Assembly: GCA_016987375.1 (NCBI GenBank)
Contig: PJRA01000034.1
Coordinates: 65,521-85,479 of the forward strand
DNA from: Brachionus koreanus
Taxonomy: Eukaryota > Rotifera > Eurotatoria > Ploima > Brachionidae
DNA length: 19,959 nucleotides
Direction of reading: 5' to 3'
Part shown: positions 9,231-18,066 of the stretch, one piece after another
Layout of the letters: each line of letters starts with the position of its first letter
Position numbering within the stretch: position 1 is the first letter of the stretch
Program-made: the position numbers and the translations under genes
Notes under the pieces: model-generated
Told to the model about the DNA's origin: nothing
Seen by the model: only the letters and a program-made list of their open reading frames with translations
Database searches by the model: none

Positions 9231-9517
9231 TAAATTGTGTAAAAACATTAATTTTTTAACACGATATTTTAGTTGAATATCAAATTTTTTACTTTGAAAA
9301 ATTATTATTAAAGTTTATTATATTTATTTTTTTTATTTATTATTATTAATTCAAGCCTCATAGGCAAAATAGTAAAATTTAGAGAATATTAAAAAAAATT
9401 TTTACAAAATAGAATAAAAAATACCATTTAAATACAAATCAAAATAGAATTATCTCTAGCAAAAAAAAACCCTATAATCAGGTATAAGAGTCCACTTTTA
9501 ATAAATCGTTTAAAATT

Positions 9518-10571
9518 TTAAAAAAGAAGTGATAACTTATTTGACTTGTGCAATATTTCAAACTTGATTTGTAATAATACATATTTTACCGAGTCTGCCA
9601 AGTCAAGATTCGTACATTTATACACAAATTTAATCAACTCTATTGATGTTTTAGGAGCATATTCAACAGTATTAATGAAAATTGTTTGCAATTGCCTACA
9701 AAAAGACGCACTAACATTATAAAATTTTTCATACATACTTTTAAGGTACATTAACAAATCAGAACATTTATTAAGGAGTAATCGACTTGACCAGCAGATG
9801 GAGATGGGACTACAATGTCATCAAAATAGGCTATAAGTGAAAGATTTTTATCATTTATTTGTGCACCAGTCTGAAGCTTTAAGCATTATATTATAAGATC
9901 ATTAACATTAAATTAAATAGGTTTGGTGAAAGAATACCACCTTGCTTGACCCCCTCTGTTGTCTTAATTATATCACTACTTTTGTTATCATGTTTAGCAA
10001 TTATCTTCGAGTATTATAATATTTGGATAAAATACGCCATAAATCATTTGAAATATTGTTCATTAATTTATCAAACGCTTTTGTTGCATCTAGAAAAATT
10101 GCATATAATTTTGAACCATTTTGTCTATAAAAATGTATAGTCTCAAAATAAGCATGTCTACAAGAAATTTTTTTCTTGTAACCAAATTGATTCCCATGTA
10201 TTTTATCAAAACAAGTCATTTGCTCAACAAAAGTTCTTAAAAGATAGTAGCCAATGATTTAGATACTGATATTGGTCGAAAATCTGATGGATTTTTTAGA
10301 ATACCCTTTTTTGGAGTAAATTTTTGGAATAAACATTAAAATCATTTGATAGATAACCATAGCTTATAGATACATTAAAAAACCAAGTGAGAAAAATCTC
10401 AAGATTTGTACAAGATCCAAATATATAGAATTCATTGGAAGCTTTGTCATTACCGCCAAATTTATTCTTACTTAACTCCTTTACCACTTTTCTTACATCA
10501 TCTAAACAGAAACATGTATCAAATCTAGATTGTCCTAGCTGTCCTATATAAAAATCTCCTATATAAAATTC
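9518..10571 (-). mobile_element. Decayed LINE (non-LTR retrotransposon) reverse transcriptase
   Basis: In minus-strand order, broken frames give the classic RT blocks. First comes VVKELSKNKFGGNDKASNEF (RT1-type motif, about 10420-10490), then NQFGYKKKISCRHAYF and YAIFLDATKAFDK (about 10065-10200). EGVKQGGILSPNLFN follows near 9950, then AYFDDIVVPSPSAGQ, in which FDD (9817-9825) replaces the usual YADD. A C-terminal stretch with APKTSIELIKFVYKCTNLDL ends at 9518. Several frameshifts and stops separate the pieces, so the copy is dead. The 5' endonuclease region is absent. The QGGILSPxLFN wording suggests a different family from the fragment at 5014-5190. Confidence 0.85.
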
Positions 10572-10891
10572 CTACTATGATCTAATATGCTTAGCAAGTC
10601 AATAGTATCTAAAACTGTGTTAAGTATTAGACATCACAGTGCCCTGTGATTATTTTTTTGTTATTATTTTCTTAATAATTTTCTTCTTTTGTTTAGACTA
10701 GAAATTGCCATTATTAATAAAAGTATCATTTAAAATCAGTTTCTTTATTCCTTTTGTTATAACGAACAGAGACATAAAATAAAGGTTTAAAACAAAAAAT
10801 TTAACTTTTAGTTTATTATTACTAAAATTTTAAATTTCAAATAAACAAGTAATCACTAACCCGGCATTACTTTCACAGAATCTTTTAGTTT
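10572..10891. other. AT-rich intergenic region with one hairpin
   Basis: No gene is visible between the LINE remnant and the stop of the second channel gene. A short hairpin followed by a T run is listed separately. The 3' ends of channel transcripts should fall here. Confidence 0.5.
10633..10650. repeat. Perfect 7-bp hairpin followed by a T run
   Basis: ATCACAG and CTGTGAT flank the loop TGCC, and TATTTTTTT follows. In bacteria this would be a terminator. In an animal genome it might end a pol III transcript or the LINE, or be chance. Confidence 0.4.
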
Positions 10892-12379
10892 TCACTGTTT
10901 TAAAACTTTAATTTTGTTTTTTCCTGATTTCAAGAAAATTATTTGAAATAATAAATCAATAAATTCAGCAAAACTGAGAACACTTATTCCCAAAAATAAG
11001 CCTAGAGTTCCACCAATACTGCCAACGAGTCCATCCCATGTAATACTAGCACTCTGTGTTATTTCTGTTTGTTCTAAATATTCATAGTACACATTCACTG
11101 CTAAAATATTCGAACTTAATTCTTCATAAGTCACATTTGATCGATTTGAAAACAAATTTTTAATTTTTACTTCTTTTAGAAGATCATCTGCATAGGATTC
11201 AGATGGGAATTTATTTTCTGATTTAATTATTTTATATCTAACTGATTCACACTCTAATGGACATAACATTTTTATTTTATTTTTAAAGCTTGATTTTATA
11301 ATTTCTTGAAAACTGCCAAACGAACAAAATTGTTCTTCTAAAGTATCGCAAGGATTAATATTATCATGTTTAAAACTGTTTGCCACTTCTTCACATTTAC
11401 ACTTTTTGTAAGTTTCAGATGCAAGATAAGCATCAAAGCATTCAGCTTGACGATACGTCAAATTTGATCTTAGTACTTTTCTGTAAAATTCTGAATCAAA
11501 TGAATCAATAGTGTGCAAATTTTCTACACAATCACTATAAGGTTGAGGCATTAATTTACTAATTATTCTCTCAATAGCTAAATTTGTACTAAAACCAGTT
11601 GCAATTGCGTACCCTCTTTCTACTCTTGGATTAAAATGATATTCATCGATAAAAATACGAGCACCTTTAGTCGTACTTAATGTTTTTTGACTTTTAGGGA
11701 CTCCAGCATATAGTTCAATCATTAGGCCATTGTATGCGCCAGCATTGTTTGTATATTTAATATTGGTTTTTTCTCCTTTAGAATTTTTTCCTGTATTGAA
11801 ACGAAAGCAATTGCCATAAAAATAATCAAAGTACCATTCCCAATCATTTTCATCACATGATTGCAGATTAAAAAGACAACTGATGAAAATTTTTTCAAAT
11901 GGTAAAAATATTTTTTCATGGTTGTCCTTGATGTTGGCTTTTGAAGATATAACTGCCAAGTAGCGTACAACAATATAGTTGTATAAACGTCTAGAAAGGT
12001 TTTCATTTAGACTCTCGTCAAGATTCAAATGAGTAAAATTTGTAAGATTATTGCTATTCAAAAATGAATTGACAATTTCTAAGCTTTCTTCTGTTAAAAA
12101 TGGATTAGTGTTGCATACAGTGACTGCTGGAAATGGCATGGAATCTTTTTCAATTACTTTTATTGTTGTCACAACATCATATTTAAAGTAATTTATCAAA
12201 ATTCTAGATATTATGAAAAAACAAAATGCATTTGAAGCGAGAAAAAATAAAATCCACAAAATTCGAATTGTCATAAACTTTGTTCGAAAGATGTTTGGAA
12301 ATCCATGCATGGTCATTGACTCGGTCCATTCTTTGAAAATTTCAAAAATTTTAAATTCATATTTTTTTAAATCGCTCAT
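10892..12379 (-). CDS. Degenerin/ENaC-family sodium channel subunit (paralogue 2)
   Basis: This intronless frame encodes 495 residues, starting at the ATG complementary to 12377-12379. It has the same architecture as the channel at 5290-6762: HGFPNI gating motif near residue 25, TM1 at about 37-63, FPAVTVCNTNPF, a cysteine-rich ectodomain with YRQAECFDAY and LCPLECESVRY, and TM2 with the GLFLGISVLS filter. By eye the first 100 and last 110 residues differ from paralogue 1 at about 10 and 6 positions, while the central ectodomain (about 105-385) is much less alike. The C-terminus is five residues longer (KVLKQ). Both genes point the same way and are separated by NTH1 and a LINE, so this is a dispersed tandem duplicate. 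Ligand unknown; family firm. Confidence 0.93.
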   Translation of the reverse strand: MSDLKKYEFKIFEIFKEWTESMTMHGFPNIFRTKFMTIRILWILFFLASNAFCFFIISRILINYFKYDVVTTIKVIEKDSMPFPAVTVCNTNPFLTEESLEIVNSFLNSNNLTNFTHLNLDESLNENLSRRLYNYIVVRYLAVISSKANIKDNHEKIFLPFEKIFISCLFNLQSCDENDWEWYFDYFYGNCFRFNTGKNSKGEKTNIKYTNNAGAYNGLMIELYAGVPKSQKTLSTTKGARIFIDEYHFNPRVERGYAIATGFSTNLAIERIISKLMPQPYSDCVENLHTIDSFDSEFYRKVLRSNLTYRQAECFDAYLASETYKKCKCEEVANSFKHDNINPCDTLEEQFCSFGSFQEIIKSSFKNKIKMLCPLECESVRYKIIKSENKFPSESYADDLLKEVKIKNLFSNRSNVTYEELSSNILAVNVYYEYLEQTEITQSASITWDGLVGSIGGTLGLFLGISVLSFAEFIDLLFQIIFLKSGKNKIKVLKQ

Positions 12380-12695
12380 TTTTCACTATCTAATTTCTAA
12401 ATGCAAATTCCTTTAAGTCTCATAAAAAAAATTCTCATTAAATAGTTTCAAAATGTATATTGTTTTTTAATTTTTAATTCTTAATGAAAAATAAATATCA
12501 TAAAAACAATTAGATTCAGCGTATTTCACTTCATTTTATTTTTTTCTTTTTAACAAAAAAATTTCTTTAAGAGCTTTTATTTTAAAAATTAATACGATTT
12601 AAAAATCAATATAAGTCATTAAACAGGTTAAAATTATATAGTATCAAAAACATTCAACTAAAAATAATTAAAGAAATGCTAAATGCTTTGTTTCA

Positions 12696-12900
12696 GAAGC
12701 TTAAAGTTAAGACATTTTTCTCTATGAGAAATGTCGCTTGGTTTGTGGTTCCAAGCTAGTTGTAAATAGTTGCCGAGTTCGCAGCCAATTTAAAGTGCTC
12801 GGATGAGTGGCGCTGTTTATGACGAACGTCCCACAAGCTTCTAAGAATCATAACTCTGCCATTGCCGGTCCCCAGCCCGGATGAGAAAAGAGGAGGGTGA
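12696..12900 (-). repeat. GC-rich dispersed repeat, copy B (inverted relative to copy A)
   Basis: The reverse complement of this block aligns end to end with 2117-2320, with about ten differences and no large gaps. The two hairpins are preserved: GCTTGG/CCAAGC (12736-12756) and GACATTT/AAATGTC with inner CTC/GAG (12711-12735). Relative to copy A, the third base pair of the second stem is changed on both sides (T-A in one copy, C-G in the other). Flanking sequence differs from that of copy A, which fixes the element ends. On the plus strand, TCGCTTGGTTTG (12733-12744) and GAGTTCGCAGCC resemble pol III A and B boxes weakly. Confidence 0.85.
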
Positions 12901-13106
12901 AATTAAGTATGGAAAAATTATTTAGTCCATTTTATACAAATTATTTTTATTAATTGGCTTTTATTTTTAATGATACCTAATTTTTAAAATTAATATCAAA
13001 TAAATTTTAGTTGGTATCAAAAATAATTGATTTTTGCTATCTAACAGTTTTTTTGACACAAGTAAATTATAACAGTAAGATTTGAAAAGAAAATTAGTTT
13101 GAAAAA

Positions 13107-13355
13107 ATGCTAGAGAAATTGACAATTAATAAATATGTCTGACCTAGCAATTTTTTAGATGCAAATGTTAATCAAGAAAGTATCCCTAATAGTGCAGAAG
13201 AATATGTCGAACTTCCCAAACATATATTATCTTCTGAATTACTAAAAAATAATTTTTCAATTTATTTATTTTTTGTTTTTATTTCAAAAAATTGTCAGTT
13301 TTTGCAGATACTTTTAAAAATTAAATTAGATATCAACAAAAAATTTGAGTCATAA
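13107..13355 (+). pseudogene. Small open frame broken by one TGA, unrecognised
   Basis: From ATG 13107 the frame reads MLEKLTINKYV, hits TGA at 13140-13142, then stays open as PSNFLDANVNQESIPNSAEE, a stretch with VELPKHILSSELLKNN, and a hydrophobic low-complexity tail to TAA 13353-13355. The middle segment looks protein-like. TTTTTTAG just before GATGCAAATG could also be a splice acceptor, in which case only the later part would be coding. It may be a gene fragment with a nonsense mutation. No family recognised. Confidence 0.3.
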
Positions 13356-13559
13356 ATGTAAATGTAATATAATTCAAATCGTACGATTTGAAAAAATTAA
13401 ATTTTAAACTTAATCAAACATAATGTTTTAAGTGTATAAACAATTTTTAAAAATTCAAAGACTTAAACTTTGTCTATACTAATAAAATTTTTAGAAAAAA
13501 TATTCAAATTAATCATTGAAAAAAATATTTAAAAAAATTCAAATTATTTAAATAGAAAA

Positions 13560-14779
13560 ATGGACTGTGAAGTAGTGATTGTATCAGCTCATCGGACTCC
13601 AATCGGAAATTTGAACGGAGTATTTTCTCAATTAAAAGCAAGTGATTTGGGTGCCACAGTCCTAAAGCATATACTTGATTCGACCAAGATTATACCTGAT
13701 GAAGTAATAATTGGACAAGCACTCACGGCCGGCCAAGGTCAAAATCCGGCAAGACAAACATCCATAAACGCCGGCTGTCCGGACACAGTGCCAGCCAGCA
13801 CTATAAACATGCTTTGTGGATCGGGCTTAAAAGCATGTGTGCTTGGATATCAGGCAATTAAATGCGGTGATGCATCAGTTGTTGTATGCGGTGGCCAAGA
13901 GTCCATGAGTCAAGCGCCCCATTGTCTTCATATCCGAAATGGACACAAACTCAACGACGTAACCATGCAAGACACCATGATGAATGACGGACTTGTTGAT
14001 GCTTTTAACAAATGCCCAATGGGCAATACAGGTAATAGATATCTTTTTATAAATTTTTTTTAATCAAATCAATTAAAATAGCTGAGCATGTGGCCACAAC
14101 TTTTGCTATTAGCAGAGAAGATCAGGATAAATTTGCTCTCAATTCTCAATTAAAGTATCAGACAGCTTTTGCTAGCCAAGCTTTTGACAATGAGATAGTT
14201 CCGGTGAAAGTAGTGGAAAAACGGGAAGAAAAATCAATAACCAAAGATGAATTTCCACGAGCAAACACAAGCTTGCCAGTGCTTGAAAGGCTTAAACCAT
14301 GCTTTGTGAATGGCGGAACAGTCACGGCCGGCAATTCATCGGGTATTAATGACGGAGCTGCTCTCCTAATGCTGGCTAGTTTAGATGAGGTCAAAAAACA
14401 AAATTTAAAACCTCTTGTTCGCATTGTCTCTTGGGCTCAGCACGGCAATGAGCCTATGCTAATGGGCGTAGCTCCCATTCAATGCATTCGAAAAGCGGCC
14501 GACAAGGCCAAATGGAATTTGAACCAAGTTGATTTGTTTGAAATAAACGAGGCATTCAGTTCGCAAAGTATTGCCATTCTAAGAGAGCTTGGTCTAGATT
14601 CAGACAAAGTCAATGTCAATGGTGGATCGTTGGCTCTCGGACATCCGATCGGCTGCTCTGGTGCCAGAATTTTAGTCACTCTTATTCATAGCATGATTAG
14701 AATGAACAAAAAAAGAGGTATTGCTGCTCTTTGTGTTGGTGGTGGTATGAGTGTAGCAATGTGTATAGAACAGCTATGA
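13560..14779 (+). CDS. ACAT2: Cytosolic acetyl-CoA acetyltransferase (thiolase II), two exons
   Basis: This enzyme condenses two acetyl-CoA to acetoacetyl-CoA at the head of the mevalonate pathway. Exons 13560-14031 and 14082-14779 join across a 50-bp phase-1 intron (donor GTAATA) into 389 residues, normal for the family. The nucleophile is Cys86 in NMLCGSGLKAC, with NEAF at 313-316, the catalytic His345 in LALGHPIG and Cys375 in LCVGGGM. All are offset by three from Zoogloea thiolase (C89, N316, H348, C378). The N-terminus begins directly at EVVIVSAHRTPIG without a presequence, and ARIVSWAQ-type wording plus the AMC-IEQL ending favour cytosolic ACAT2 over mitochondrial ACAT1. One oddity is CPMGNTAEHVA, where relatives have HMG-TAENVA, so a usually conserved His is Pro153. 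AATAAA follows at 14788-14793. Confidence 0.93.
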
Positions 14780-14955
14780 AAAAGAAAAATAAAATTAATT
14801 TTTTTTTACCCTTTACCGTTTCGAATCAAATATTAATATTTAATAAAATTTTATTTAAATTTTTTTTTAAATTTTTTTATTTTCCTGGATGTTAAATTCC
14901 ATAATAAAAACAAAAAATAATAAAAAGATTATAAAAAATTGGATTAAATTCTAAG

Positions 14956-17900
14956 ATGTCTAAAAAACCGATACTTGATGCAGCACTATTGAGTCATATA
15001 TCGAATGTAGCCAGGGGTGTCAAATCCGATACGGACAGAGAAACAAGTGAGGATGAAGTGGTCAGTAAAACTGAGCTTTTGGCTAGCAATTTTGACGCTG
15101 ATTTGCGTCTGAATTCAGAATCAGACGCAAGTAATTTTCCAATTGAAACTTCATTTGAGACTGTGGCGACCAAGCAAGAGGACACTTTGGCCAAAAGTGA
15201 ACTGTTAGTTTAATAAAATTGATTAAAAGCTTTATTTTGAATGTTAGAATTAAAGATTTCATGAGGAGAAAAAGTCTAAATTTGAATTTAAACTTGTTAG
15301 TAAAGCTGAAATAGAATTTTCAAGTGACAATTATCAAAATGTCACCAAAGGATGTAAATGGTGAACAGAAATTTTTTGCTTTAGATTTTTCTAATTGGTT
15401 TTTTTTTTTATTTATTCTAAAGGTCACCGGATGGAAGTTGTATTCTGACTAACAGTGAGGACAAAACTTTGAGATTGTTTGATCTAAATGAACAAATGGT
15501 TAATTCAGAAGAGATTAAAGTCAATGAATTAGTAAATAAAATTTGTTCTATTTAGTTTTTTAATTGAATATTTGAATAATTTGTTTAATATTCAAATAGA
15601 ATAACTAGCTTTTAATTATTTGATCAGTTTATTTTATATAATTGACAATCGCTTAGCGCTGTTTGGAGCCAAAAAACAGAAAAAAAATTAAGATAAATTT
15701 TTTTTCTAAGGGTCTAAAAATCGTTGGGCAAAATGTACTAACTGATAGAGGGTTTGGAGAAATGTATAAAAAAACATGAATACAGAGAATGTCACATAAA
15801 TTTTATTCAAATCCAAAAAAATGAGAATAACACATAAAATTTAACCCAATTCTGTTTCGTACCATTTCTCTCCTTTGCCTTTTTTTTTGATTTTGATTTG
15901 CTTACAAATTTTTTACTAACTGGGCCAGATTGATCATAAGTATCAAATAAAAAACACGGCATCAAATGATAACATATAGCTTTATCAAGCAAAAGAGCAT
16001 ACGAGCACATAGAACAATCTGGATTTATAACTTTACTATTCTGTTTAAATAAATACTTGGAATAGTCATTTTTCTAAGAAGATTCCTAATTTTCTAATCA
16101 GACGTCTCCTTGTTTCTAGCTCTTCTTCTTTGTCTTCTTTCGTCAATTTGTCTTTCTCTAGTGTTCCATGCAATACATAGTTCTTTTAGACGTAACCAAA
16201 TATAACGGGTGATGCATAAGTAAATGGACAAAAATTAAAAGTGATATTAAGTTGTGGTTTTTTTTATAAGGTAAAGAATTTATTTTTTAATAGAATTACG
16301 ATTTTTAAATAAAGAAAAAACAAGGTTTTGGTTCGGATTTGCAAAAGTGTCCTATAATGGAAGAACATTGCCTTAAATTTGTTATGATAATTATGATGAT
16401 GATTTAAAAAATAAATTTTTATTAATGAAATAATATTTGATAAATTTTTCAACAATTCTTTATTTTTTAAATATTTTTTCTTTATATTTTTATCTGAAGG
16501 AGCATTAGCTTGATACAGAAAAAGCAAATAAACAAAAATTTATAGATCAATTGACTTTTCTCAATATTAAAAAAAAGCTCGATAAATTTTTTGGACTCTT
16601 TTTTTAGTGAATTCAATATTTTTTGATAGAAATAAATAAAATTAAGAATCTTGTTTAAATTTTTTTTTCTGAAAGAGCATTCAATTTTACACAACACGAA
16701 TAATGAGTTTGAATTGATAATTTACTTTTTTTATAAAAAAAAAATGTGGTGAATGCTCAGTCGGCCAAGAAATGCTGAAATTTTGTCTTCAAAATAATAA
16801 ATATGCTCTTCAAAATGTTTTAATCCAATTTAATTTTAATTTTTTTATTAAGAATGCAAGTCTCAAGATGACTGAGCCTGAGATTATATATGACTATGCA
16901 TGGTATCCGTATATGAACTCTAGCGATCCAATTACAGCATGGTAAATTCTCAAATTTTGGCATTATGGATCATGTTATTTCCTGTTTTTAAACCTCCTTA
17001 ATGTCATTTGTTTAAAAATAAATATCTTAAAATTTGAATAGTGTTTTTTCAACTTGTAAGGACAATCCCATTCACTTGTATGATGCTTATACTGGCAAAA
17101 TTAGATGCTCTTACAAGGGCTATAATCATTTGGACGAGTTGGTAAATGCATATTCAATTGCTTTTAATTCATCGGCAACAAAAATTTACTGTGGCTACAA
17201 TAAATGCATCAAAATATTTGACATAAGCATACCTGGCAAAAATTACCAAGACGTCAAACTATGTGGTATTCTCTTTCTTTAAATTTATTCAATCTAAACA
17301 CATTTGATTTCAATTTAGACGATCAGTACAAAATGCCAGGCATCATTTCTTGCATTGCTTTTTCTAAAACTCCTAATGGAATATACGCAGCTGGTTCATA
17401 TACAAAATTTAGTATGAAAAAATTCTCTACTTTTTTGGGAAATTTTTTTTTATTTTTAAGTTGGCATATTTGTCGAGTCGACAAACGAGCCAGTTTGCTT
17501 GATACAAACTCACAAAGGAGGTCTCACTCATCTGATGTTTTCCTCTGATGGCAACAGACTCTATTCTGGGGCTAGAAAAGATCCTGAATTGTATTGCTGG
17601 GACATCCGCAATCCGGGAAAATTACTTCAAATTTTTAAAAGAAATGTTACCAACAATCAGCGCATTTATTTTGACTTGTATGACAATGAAAAGTATTTGG
17701 CTAGTGGAAATAATGATGGGACTGTGTCGTTTTGGAATGGAACTGAATTTGACATAACCAAAGAAGATGAGCCTCTTCTGTATAGTTTGAAGTCTCATGA
17801 TGATTGTGTCAATGGTGTTAGCTTTCATCCGACTCTTAGTCTTTTGGCAACTAGTTCTGGTGAACGCAAAATTTATTCGACTTATTCGGATAGTTCTGAT

Positions 17901-17963
17901 GAAAGTGAGAACGAGACTAGAAAATCGGACATTTCACTCAAAATTTGGAAGCATTTTCTCTAA
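14956..17963 (+). CDS. WRAP53: Telomerase Cajal body protein 1 (TCAB1), WD-repeat protein, seven exons
   Basis: In animals TCAB1 binds the CAB box of scaRNAs and telomerase RNA and carries them to Cajal bodies. Exons 14956-15203, 15256-15360, 15423-15531, 16853-16941, 17042-17265, 17319-17411 and 17461-17963 join in frame to 456 residues (human 548). The acidic Ser/Glu-rich N-terminus (about 1-95) is followed by a WD propeller. Signatures are [106 protein letters not shown] and NQRIYFDLYDN, each with a close counterpart in the human protein. Introns are 52, 62, 1321, 100, 53 and 49 bp. Exon 1-2 (GTTAGT donor) is the least certain join; the exon 5 donor could be 17263 or 17266. The 3' end lies about 100 bp from the convergent Ly6 gene, and AATAAA overlaps the stop. 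Confidence 0.92.
15569..15598. repeat. Perfect 10-bp inverted repeat within WRAP53 intron 3
   Basis: TATTTGAATA (15569-15578) and TATTCAAATA (15589-15598) are exact reverse complements around a ten-base loop. The stem is AT-rich and close to the 5' end of the large intron, so it could be the end of an inserted element or a chance palindrome. Confidence 0.5.
15807..16216 (-). pseudogene. Coding-like remnant inside WRAP53 intron, possibly of a transposase
   Basis: On the minus strand two frames look like protein. The 5' one (16216 down to 16097) reads CITRYIWLRLKELCIAWNT followed by an Arg-rich RERQIDERRQRRRARNKE, ending at a stop. The 3' one (down to 15807) reads NPDCSMCSYALLLDKAICYH, then MPCFLFDTYDQSGPVS and a Lys/Ser-rich tail. 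The C-x2-C-x10-C-x-H spacing resembles a SWIM-type zinc site, which in animal genomes often lies at the C-terminus of MULE transposases followed by a basic tail. That assignment is weak. A frameshift or a lost intron separates the pieces, and no full-length protein can be built. Confidence 0.35.
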
Positions 17964-18066
17964 ATAAATATTTAATAAAAAATTCTAAGTCCTTAAAATT
18001 TAAAAAAAAAAATCTAAAATTTATGCTTCATTTTTTATTCAAAGTAAAAAAAGTAAACATAGTTTT

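Larger units (their letters stand above)
8245..9517. other. AT-rich intergenic region
   Basis: Long A and T runs follow NTH1. I find no convincing gene except a doubtful small frame at 9087-9230. A 67-codon minus-strand frame near 8715-8921 has only low-complexity residues and is not supported. An inverted repeat is listed at 8949-8996. Confidence 0.6.
12380..13559. other. Intergenic region upstream of ACAT2 and the second channel gene
   Basis: This 1.2-kb AT-rich stretch separates two divergent genes. Apart from the GC-rich repeat at 12696-12900 and the broken small frame at 13107-13355, I see no gene. Promoters for the minus-strand channel and the plus-strand thiolase must lie here, but no specific element is recognisable. 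Confidence 0.5.
15532..16852. other. Outsized intron 3 of WRAP53
   Basis: This 1321-bp intron (donor GTAAAT, acceptor TTATTAAG) sits among introns of 49-100 bp in the same gene. It contains a perfect 10-bp hairpin (15569-15598), a minus-strand coding-like remnant (15807-16216) and AT-rich DNA in which the motif AATGCTCYTTCAGA occurs twice on the minus strand (around 16500 and 16675). The protein junction ELNASLKM across it is in phase 0. The excess length is best explained by insertion of mobile DNA. Confidence 0.75.

Noticed and set aside
10543..10576. Two copies of TCCTATATAAAA
   Set aside because: Only two short units, within the LINE remnant; not evidence of a functional tandem array.
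11722..12006. Minus-strand frame of 94 codons in the second channel gene
   Set aside because: It is a shifted frame of the DEG/ENaC ectodomain, not a separate gene.
12776..12835. Hammerhead-ribozyme-like string CGGATGAG followed by CGAACGTC in the minus-oriented repeat copy
   Set aside because: The core needs CUGAUGA and a proper stem II. Here one core base differs, stem II does not pair beyond two bases, and copy A changes the second motif.
14158..14679. Minus-strand frames of 88 and 66 codons opposite ACAT2
   Set aside because: They are antisense shadows of the thiolase exon, whose catalytic motifs are all on the plus strand.
14994..15194. Antisense 66-codon frame over WRAP53 exon 1
   Set aside because: It mirrors the Ser/Glu-rich plus-strand exon and has no supporting motif.
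16264..16697. Two overlapping minus-strand frames of 71 and 87 codons
   Set aside because: Composition is almost only K, N, F, L and I, as expected from translating AT-rich DNA. No motif was found and both lie inside a WRAP53 intron.
16741..16852. In-frame plus-strand extension of WRAP53 exon 4 back to about 16745
   Set aside because: The frame is open, but the residues (Asn/Phe/Gln-rich) match no part of TCAB1. The TTATTAAG acceptor gives the expected junction before ASLKM, so this is taken as intron.
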